From: Ectocarpus siliculosus
Taxonomy: Eukaryota > Sar > Phaeophyceae > Ectocarpales > Ectocarpaceae
Direction: 5' to 3'
Length of the DNA: 30,356 nt
NCBI GenBank assembly: GCA_000310025.1
Contig: FN649743.1
Coordinates: 530,704-561,059, forward strand
The position numbers and the translations under genes are program-made. The notes beneath the pieces are model-generated. The model made no database searches, was not told the DNA's origin, and saw only the letters and a list, made by a program, of their open reading frames with translations. Below, one piece after another: positions 19,566 through 28,600 of the stretch. How positions within the stretch are numbered: position 1 is the stretch's first letter; each line of letters starts with the position of its first letter.

Positions 19566-21813
19566 TCTTCAAAAACCGATTGATTATTTGCTGAAAGGGA
19601 GTCGCGGGTGCTCACGTTGCCTCCCTCTCTGTTTGCAGCGTGCAAAGAGGAACTCGACTCCCCTTGGATCTGTCTAATAGGGAGCTCGGGCCATCCCCCC
19701 GTCTCCCTGGGCAGAGAAGAGAGAGTTAGCGAGCGTGTGGGAGCAGAGACGAGAGATTTTTTTTTATTTAGAGAGAGCGGGCGTTGTGTGTTGCACGTAG
19801 CCAGAAAATAGATAAAGAGGCGTTTTTTCGGCATATGGCAGGGCAAATTTCTCAGAAGTTTCCCTCGACCCAGCTGTCGGCAATCTTTCCGATCCTCTAC
19901 ACTACTCCCATCCTAAAAAGCGCCAGTCGGTTACAGTACGATCCTTCGAATATTTTAAAGCGAAAGCCGGTGGACGCGTGAGTAAAAGTGCGCTTGGCCC
20001 GAGCTTCGTCTCCGCACTTAGGAAGGTACAGATATGGAGATGTTGCGCATGCATATATATGCATACCTTTTTTTTACAGTAGTAAACAAACTTCGAAGGT
20101 GTTGACTGGCCTGGCTGGCTTATCTAGGGGACCGCGATCCTCGTGTCCCACAGGGAAGATACAAGAAGTAGAGATGTTTCTTGCGTCGCGTCTGGCGAAA
20201 CTACGCGCAACGCAATGCGTAGCACCCAAGCTGAGGGATTCAACACAGAGTAGTTACGCGGGTACAACCTCAAGCAGAGTGCGTGTTGAAGTCTACGGGA
20301 TGTAGTCTACAGTCGATGCCTTGTCGATGCATGCAGTCAAAACATCATATTGGATTCTTTTGGGTTGTTGAAGGTCCTCTGGCCCTGAGGTGGTGTCTCT
20401 GGTCTTTATTTCCGATTCTGGCTTACTAGATTACATAACCATATTTTCTATGCATGTGCAATAGACATGAGAATGTGAGAATGCGCGCAAGCCGGTCCGC
20501 CCTCCACCGGTCTGCAGTGCTGATAGCACTTGTAGGTGGCGCTGGCGCCGCCCGGAGACACCAGGAAACCGTCAGTTCGTCAGTTCGCGTCGAGGGTATA
20601 ACGGTAAAATTTTCATTTCGTCGCCATCGATGCATCGAGTAGGTAGGGTATGCTTCCATAACGGCTGAGCTGTGTGTTTGCCTTGTGGCCAGCCCTTCTT
20701 TTCTGCACAGAATTTTCGCGACAATCTTGGTCTCAGTTTCCGTTTTTAGTCGCGGGCGCCCACTACTTGCTGTACATAGCGCCCGAACTTGTCAAGTTTT
20801 TGCCGAGGTCGCTGGGGCGCTTGGTTAGTGGGCTAAATAAAGTCGCCGCTGTAATTACCTACTAGTACGTTTTAGTGTGGTGTTCATATCCCGGGCTCAC
20901 CAACGGTTGGATGCAACGTGAACGCATGTAGTTCTCAACTGCGAAAGTCTAAAGGTGTGGGCGCTATCAGTAGAGTGTGCAACTTCTGTACCCAGTCTGA
21001 TGGGGCGGCGGTACGTAGGCACTACGGATTAGGTCCGCCAGTTGACTATGGTAATTCTATTTCTAGTATTTTTCGTTTCGGGGAAATGACCTGGTTGGTT
21101 GAATATTTAATATTTACCAGTTCGGATATTATTACTGAGCGGAGATCGGAACGGTTTTTATAGTAAAGACAACAACAACAATGAATAACGACAGGAACAA
21201 GGGTCTTCCACATCTCCGCTCCTTCTACCACGGCAATTTGCCAGGGCCCAACCATCTTGCCAAACACATCGCTTCATCCGAAGGGTCAATTCACTCGCTT
21301 GTTGTAGTACCTCCTTTGTGGTATGCATATGCCAAAGAAAGGACTGACTATCTCTTTGAATAGGTAGGGTGCTTACGTCCACCGCGGGTCTCTCCCTCTC
21401 TCCATCTCTCCCACGCTTGAACTCGAGATCTGAAGGTCAGCGAGTTGTACCTCACAAAACCGAGCGTGGGATCTAGGCCTCGCTGCCGTTAAATCCTACT
21501 ACTGCTGCTGGGTACCGCCCCAAGGTTGTCACCTCCTACCCCCTCTGGGGCATGTCACGTGCGGCCGCCTCTCGATGAACAGGGCCGTACACGCCCAATA
21601 GAATCGCTCACACAGATTTTCTAGGCAAAAACAACTACTACCTGTAGTCGCACATGGTAGATACCACAGGACTTTCACGTACACTGCCACGCCCATAAAG
21701 TAGTGCGATAGAGGACCATGAACGAAGGATCGTCGCCATGGTCGTCAATACACACACGCGTCTATCGGAACCTTCGAAACCCACGTTGTTTTCAGCAGCC
21801 ACTCACTAGTCTC
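19566..21813. other. Stretch without a defended gene
   Basis: Several open frames of 60-105 codons occur but none has recognisable motifs. A possible terminal exon on the plus strand at about 20747-20865 (acceptor CCGTTTTTAG, then AGAHYLLYIAPELVKFLP to a TAG) reads fluently but has no partner. The right end is the 3' flank of the proteasome-like gene. Confidence 0.35.
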
Positions 21814-22616
21814 CTATCGCCTGTTTCCTGTTGAGGTCGTTTCGTCTTCTGCCTCTAGCTCGAGCAAGATGCTCTCCAACTCCTCTCGGGAGCACCCGAC
21901 TCCTTGCTCCCATGCCCCCTCCCCCTCCCCGCCCCCAAAACCAGCATCGCCCACAGGGTCTCCAAGGCTCTCGCCGCCGCCGTCCTCTTCCTTCGGCGAC
22001 CCCACCGATGCTTGCCGCTGGATCCCGTAAACCGCAGCTGACAGCTCGGCGGCCCTCAAGCCACCGCGGGTCACGGCTTCCCCTCCGTGACTTTCCTCCC
22101 CCCCGGGTGAACCACCGGCGCCGTCGCCGTCGCTGCCGCCGCCGCCGCCGCCGCGGCCACCCGCGGGCTCCCACAGCGCTGCGACCGCGCGCTTCAGGGC
22201 TGCGCGGTGCTCGGGCGCGAGAGTACCGCGCCCGTGCCTTTCCCGTCCCCCCGCCCGACCCCCCTCTTTCGTTGTTGCGGCGTCTACTCCTGCTGCTGCT
22301 GCTGCTGCTGCTGCTACGGTTGCGCTATCCTCGGCATCGCCCCTTCTTCCGTCAGCGGAGGTGGTGGTGGCATCAACGGGGACGCCTTGCCGTGCTTCCC
22401 CGGGCGTATAGCCCGGCACCGCGTCGTCTGATGCCTGTCGCATCCCATCGTCGTCGTCGTCTTTCTCTTCTCTTACTTCCGCCGCTTCTTCCGCCGCAGC
22501 TGCAAGGCGGGCGGTGGCAGCAGCGCCGCCGCCGCCCGCGGCGAACGCCTGGTACCGCTGGAACGCCCCTGTTGCCTGCACTCGATGGAGGCTGGCGCCC
22601 GCGTGGTCATCAACCC
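21814..22616 (-). other. Last exon of the proteasome-like gene: expanded C-terminal region
   Basis: 266 residues, where a typical alpha subunit has about 100 after this point. Start: GVDDHAGASLHRVQATGAF and QRYQAFAAG, aligned to the canonical GVDxxGPxLFxxDPSG..xxxxAxAIG. Then come poly-Ala, EEKDDDDD, poly-Gly and acidic stretches. Recognisable islands are APEHRAALKRAVAALW (position of the helix after the T.x.A element), LRAAELSAAVYG (position of the xIELATV strand) and the terminal SREELESILL. Insertions between conserved islands, rather than a simple tail, explain the extra length. Confidence 0.65.
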
Positions 22617-25600
22617 CTTGAGGCGCGAAAGGGGCGGGCGGTAGAGAGCGGCAGGAGGAGAGTTGCCGGGAAACCTTTCTACAACGCAACGTTAACAGTC
22701 TCAATCGGAACCACGAGACGCACAAAAGAACCGCCTTCCGGGCCGTCTACGCACCCCCGTGTACTGTAGGTCGCGAGAGATACCTGGACCGTTTTTCAAC
22801 GCTCGTTTTTTTTTTTTTTTGTCTTTATTTCAAACCAGCGCTCACAGCACTAGTGCCGTTTACTCCAACCCGCCGTCACACAGAAGAGCCCCTCTCTACC
22901 CTCCCATCCTGCGGTACTTTGCCTTCGATTTTTAATGCGAGAAGAGTTCATTCAGCACTCTCTTCCCTCTGTGCACACACACACCAGCGCTATCCACTAG
23001 GCCAGGAGCGGAAGCGAGAGAAAAACTCACTTCGCAAGAAAAGCTCGTTGCGCAGGGATTCGAACCCCTGACCTGACCTCTAGAAGGTTTCGAGGATACC
23101 AACTAGACCACCGGGGCGATTGCTCTGCAGCGAATCCGGCGGCGGTGCCGAAAAAATGTTTCGTTTGACTCCGTCCCAACGACGACATCTTCCCGAAAAC
23201 ATACCATGTGGTTTTGTCATCGTCTTTGTCGTGGAGCAATCGAGATTTTCAAATCCGTCCAGGGGGTGTGGTACCTAACGTCATGCAACCTACGGTAGTC
23301 GTTCTCGTCGTTACCCTCACCTCCAACTAGGATGTCGACAGCAAGAGGCCGCTTGCCTCCGCGCGTAGTGCAGGAATGGATGAGGTCGGCGAGTCGCCTG
23401 GGGACGGGGAAGCGAAGAGGAGGGTTCAAGATCTTGGAACTCGTTTGTGCCACGAAGGAAGTATCATCCCATCTACATCATGGAAGGCTTTCGGCCTCAT
23501 TCCCCGCAGCCTGGGCCCGGGGACACCAACACACACAAGAGCGGTCGGCGCCCTTCCTCTCTCCCCCCCCGCCCACTCGCCATGCCCACCCCAACCTTCC
23601 TCCTCCCAAATCAACCGACCAAAGTTCCACACAACCGCGCGCTCCTGCTGTGTGTTATTCCATTTTCACCTGCTCAGCATCGGGCAGGGCATCGGCCCCC
23701 CGTAAACGAAGCGGTGCTCCGAGCACCACGTTCGAGCGCAGTCCACGACGTATTGGATGTCGCTGCGTAGCCTGGGGGGCAGAGCGACCAGCACACACAC
23801 ACACCGACAATAGAAGGAAAAGGGAAACGCATGGTCAAAATCGTTACTGAGGGAGAGCGAACGATCGACTCAACGGAGGTCGGGGGTTCACCCATGTACT
23901 TGAGTCTCCGCGTGCATCGCTTTTCTGGGATCAAGTATCCCTTCACACCACCCGCCCGAATGACGACGACAAGGTCATTGTGATGCGGTTTCGAGTTCGA
24001 AGACCGGTTTCATGTGGTTGCAGAATGTCCGCTTTACGAAAGGTACTGAGCTCGGGAAAGTAGAAGGAAGTCACAGAGAGGACTTTGAGGCATGGAGTAG
24101 CCGGGAGAAGACGGAAGCTATTCTGGGGTAAAGAGGTGGGCTGCAAAATCGGGAAGTGATATACAGTACTGGGCCCGCTATCGTGCCGGTATGTGCCCAG
24201 AGATAATATCGGCACTATTGAGGGCACCGGCACTAATCAGAATAGTGCCTCAATAGTGCCGATTCGCACTATTGAGGTTTCGAATATCCCTCAATAGTGC
24301 CGGTCCGGCACTATTGAGGAGATGTTTGATTTCATGCTGTGGCGCTCATGCGTTGCGGCGCTAGCAGAGTACGAAATGGATCAAACTTGGTGAAGGTCTA
24401 CTTGTATCGTGGGCGTAGGCATCCTTTCTCGCGACAAGTATGGTTCCCCCCTGTCGCACACACAGAGGGCGAGTTGTAAAAAAATATTACTTGCATGTTG
24501 CACCGTTATTTTCTGCCTGCCTCAGCACATGAACTGTACTGCACACCCTGAACTGTCGAAACTGCTGTTGACGGCAAGATGCTTGTAAAGCTCCCGTTCG
24601 TACAGAGTGGACGAAGCTACATCTCAGCCCTACAGCCCCTCCTTCGATGTTGCAAGATACAAAAGACAAAACAGAACAAGAAACACGACAGGAAGCGCAC
24701 TGCAAGAAAACAAACAATCAATACTACTGCACTACAGTTGTATCTCCCCCCCCTCACTACGTCGCGACACTGGAGTGTCTGCCTGGCGTACCCGCTTCGA
24801 TGTTGCAAGAAAAAAAAAAAAAAACTACAAGTATACGACAGGAAGCGAACCGCAAGAAAAAGAAACAACCATGAACTCTACGTCACGACAAATTCTCTCA
24901 TGTCTGCCTGGCGCACCCGCCTAGCGGAATGCGCTGCGATCATCGACATCTTCGCTTTCGTTAGGTAGAACGCCGCGTCTCCGTTGCCACTGTCCTCTGC
25001 CGCCGCTTCCAGGGCGCCGAAGTGAGACGACAGTTCTTCATAACCCGGTGGCGAACGTGGGGCACGGCGCTCGCGCCCCGTGTTCTCACCGCCGCCGCCC
25101 TGGTCCTGTTCGTCCTCCTCGGCGTTCTCGCAAAGGGCCCTGATTTCCTCCATGCCCTCCTTGATGGCCTCCTTGTCGACGCTACCAGCCTCGCCATGAA
25201 GTCTCACGCTCTGGATCTTGTTGCGCTTCACGAAGTTCTCCGCCCACCTCTCGCCAGCCTTGAAGTCCTCCACCCTCTCCCTCACTGCTGCAGAAGTTGC
25301 GGTGTCAGCCAGCAGGGTGGCCCTCGCAGAACGGCCGAAGCTTCGAAGGATATCGCGTGTGACGGGCATCTTGGCCTTCCGGGCTTTGTCGAGTAGATCA
25401 AGAGCTATCTCATCGACCTGCCGCCAAAAAACCAGTAAACAACGCAGAGAGTGCAAAAGATCGAACGGTTAGTTTCGAACGCAAGCATGCTAATCTACAC
25501 TGCGCGGCGCGGGCAGGCGGACGACGCGTACCCTGCAACACTAAGCTCACACGTTCGAGTATTGTTCCCAATTGTGCACTAGTGTGACGAACACTTGGAC

Positions 25601-28600
25601 AAAAATGCGGCAGGTACAAACAAGAAGCGCTGCCGTGTTGTAGTAATTTACTGGTTTAAAATTGAAAAGCGGGTGTGTGCGAGAGCACAAGGAACGAATG
25701 AACAATGAAAGCGGAGATGAAAGAAGAAAAATGAGAGACAAAAAAAAGGAAAGAAAAAACCCGAAAAAAGACAACAAAAAGGAGAAAGAAAGACGAAAAA
25801 AAACGAAAAAATTTTGGACATCCAGCAGCGAACGAACCAGGCTCGAAAAAAAAAAGGCCGGCAAAACAAAATGGCGGGGGAAGCAACCCAAGGTCACAGC
25901 ATTGCATGTAGGGCACCTCCGGAAAATCTCCTTTGCGTGCAGTTTTCTGGCTGCCGCAGCCTGCAGCAGTTGCTGTCTCCACCTTCTGCCGGCCAGCCTT
26001 CACGGTCCCAATAAATCGAAGCGAGCACTCTAAGCGGTCTGCAATCTGTGCGTGAGACACCTTCTAATCCAGCATCTTCAGAATCTCGAGCTTCTTGTTG
26101 TTGTCAGGCCGCGCACGAGAACCCGTTCCCTTCTTGCTTCCCCCACTCGTCTGCTTCTGGCGTTTAGATGGTCCCGCCCCAGCACCCTCAGCTGGTGTCG
26201 CTTTGCGCTTGCTAGTCCTGGCGACACACGTGCTGCAGATGCGGTGCTGCTCGTTTTCCTCAAACACGCTGCCCGTGGAGCCGCCCGCCACATCCTCCCT
26301 TGCAGGGGTGGCCATGAGGGGGTTGCGGCGTCCTGTCTTGTTGAAGGCACAGTTCACCTTCCGCACAAGGCATGGTGCGCCTCTGCGTAGAACTGTTCGG
26401 GTCTGCAGCAGCACGTGTACCCTCTGTGTTGCGTGTGTCCGCTGTCTTGTGTGTGTGTGTGTGTGAACCGGCACTATTGCGGGGCGCCGTGGTGCCCAAT
26501 CGGCACTATAGAGGGGCCGCCCTCAATAGTGCCGAACCGGCACTATTGAAGGCGCTTTCTGTGTCCAGAGATTTTACCGGCACTATACCGGGCATCGGCA
26601 CTATTCAATCGGCACTATAGCGGTCCCAGTACTGTATAGATAGGATAGGGAAAATGTTGTTGAGCCACCTTTGAAAAAACAGGAAGGAACATGTGGCCAT
26701 TGGTCTCTGTGGGAACAACTCTCCGCCCTCTGGAGGCCGCGCGGTCAATAGTCCAACAGCTAAGGCATACAAAACATTAGTACGCCCCCCCCCTCCCCTC
26801 CCACCCGGCACATCGCTCCGTCCCGGCATTGTAGGGATCTATGGTCTAACGATTGCGGCATGGGTATACATGATCGTACCCCACCCCCCCGAAGACCTCA
26901 CGGCGCTTCGCGCGCTTGGTGATGTGATAGCCAGGTCCGGTGAAAACTCGGCGTGCTCCGTTCCGGCTCAATAGGGATGCGAGGTCAATGGTCTAACGAC
27001 TACGGCATGCACGACAAGAGCACACCGCCCCCCCCCCCTCGGAGAAGTATGGGAAGGGAATAAGAAGGTAGTGAAAGAACTCGAGGAGGCGCAGATGAAA
27101 GCAGCGAAAATCATCCTAGGATGCTCCAAGCGCACAAGTAATGCAGCCGTAAGGGCAGAATTGGGGATCCAATCCCTACGGTCGGGAAGAGACGCAAGGA
27201 AGCTGACATGGCAGTATCGCATGTGCGGGATGGGAGAGGAGAGGTTGCCGAGAATAGTATGGGAGGTGAAGTGGGCAAACAAAAAGAGGGGTAGACAACC
27301 ACGGAATGGGTCAAGGTTGTAGAGAAGGATGGAAGGGGTTAGACATCGACGAAGATGATACGCTGGAAACGGAGGGTCTACAGGGGTTCAAGGAGAAGAT
27401 ATCTGTTGCTTGTGCCGAGAGAGAAGAACAGAATCTAAGGAAAGAAACCAAGGATAAGGAGGGTCTAGAAGTGTGCGGAATGTTGAAAGAAGGAATAGGG
27501 TTCAAGGATTACCTACATGGACCAATGGATGCAGGGACAAAGCTTAAGGTCAAATTCAGGACCGGGGACATAGGCCTTCGAGAACGTCGACGAAGACATA
27601 GGACGGCAGACGACGAAGACGACAAGTTCAAAGCTGGGAAAAATACAAGGGACGTACAGGGAGATGTTTGAGGCATGGAATAGAGAGGAGAGGACGGTAG
27701 CTGTACTGGGGAGTAAGAAGTGGTTTGAAAAGGCGGGAAGGGATATCGTTAGGATAGACAGACTAGGGAAGACATTTTTGAGCCACCTTTGGCAAAGCAG
27801 GAAGGAACGATTGGCCATCGGTGATCGGTTCTGTGGGAACAATGCTCCGTCCTCTCGAGGACGCGTGGTCAATGGTCTAACCGCTACGACATGCAAAACA
27901 TAAGAGTACGCCCCCCCCCCCCCCTTCCAGCCTCACCCGCAAGCAGCGATGCCGACGTGCGTGTCTACCGCCCACACGCCTTCCTGCGGCCCCGCCGCGC
28001 GGCACGAGGACGTCGGGGGCGACGGGTCTCTCGTCACCAGCGCCACGCAGCCCCCCCCGCAGACCCCGAGCACGGTGCGGCCGCGCCGCGTGGCCTCCAT
28101 CGCGTACTCCACCTGGTAGATTCTCCCCTAGAAAAAAAACATTGTATGCATACGCCGGCCAGACCAGGAAAAAAACGGCTGGCATTTGTCATAAAATTCA
28201 GTGAATAGGCTGTTAGAATAAAAAATAAAATCCAGCAGCCGGTTTTCTTCCCGCGCACTGCGAAGACTTCAACACACACCCTTCGACTGCTGCTGTGGTC
28301 TCACTCTATCTCGAAAGGGTAGTTCATTTCTGATTGTATGTATGTATACCTTCTAAAATCGGGGATAGCATGCGTGCGTGCGACACAGCCAGACGGGGCT
28401 CCAACATCCACATGATGCATCTTATAGAGCGTCTTGCATGATACTGCTGTTCTGTTCTTTCCGTGAACGCGGGGGGGATTATATTATTTGCGCGGTCAAC
28501 GCGTTCATCACTACTGGGAGGGAGACGTCCAGTTTAGCGGCGATGTGTGACCGCGAACTATGTATCTCGGTGCAGCGCGAGATGCCTTAGATAGCGGGAG

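Larger units (their letters stand above)
24164..26634. mobile_element. pogo/Tigger-like DNA transposon, 2.47 kb, TATA/TA target duplication
   Basis: The termini are inverted: left CAGTACTGGGCCCGCTATCG + TGCCGG, and the complement of the right end CAGTACTGGGACCGCTATAG + TGCCG, both flanked by TATA. CAGT-type ends and a TA-containing duplication are usual for pogo/Tigger relatives. Subterminal copies of CGGCACTATTGAGG in both orientations lie at both ends. The inner ORFs encode N-terminal DNA-binding modules of a pogo-type transposase on the minus strand, but no DDE catalytic domain was found. The element sits inside LINE copy A, in intron 1 of the proteasome-like gene. Confidence 0.82.

Noticed and set aside
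21831-22769. Plus-strand open frame (312 codons) opposite the proteasome-like last exon
   Set aside because: Arg/Pro/Leu low-complexity shadow. The minus strand shows alpha-subunit islands and continuous splice phase.
23043-23118. Functional tRNA gene on the minus strand
   Set aside because: A- and B-box-like sequences are present, but the acceptor arm does not pair, the T stem has a mismatch and no proper anticodon stem forms; it is better explained as a SINE head or tRNA pseudogene.
25656-26060. Separate Phe-rich membrane protein on the minus strand (25.65-25.9 kb)
   Set aside because: The Phe/Leu/Ser stretch comes from an A-rich/T-rich intron of the transposase; only the first part (KVSHAQIADRL...) is coding-like.
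24150-26640. CRISPR-like array, because of many short repeats at both ends
   Set aside because: The repeats alternate in orientation with irregular spacing and sit at transposon termini in a eukaryotic genome; there are no uniform spacers.
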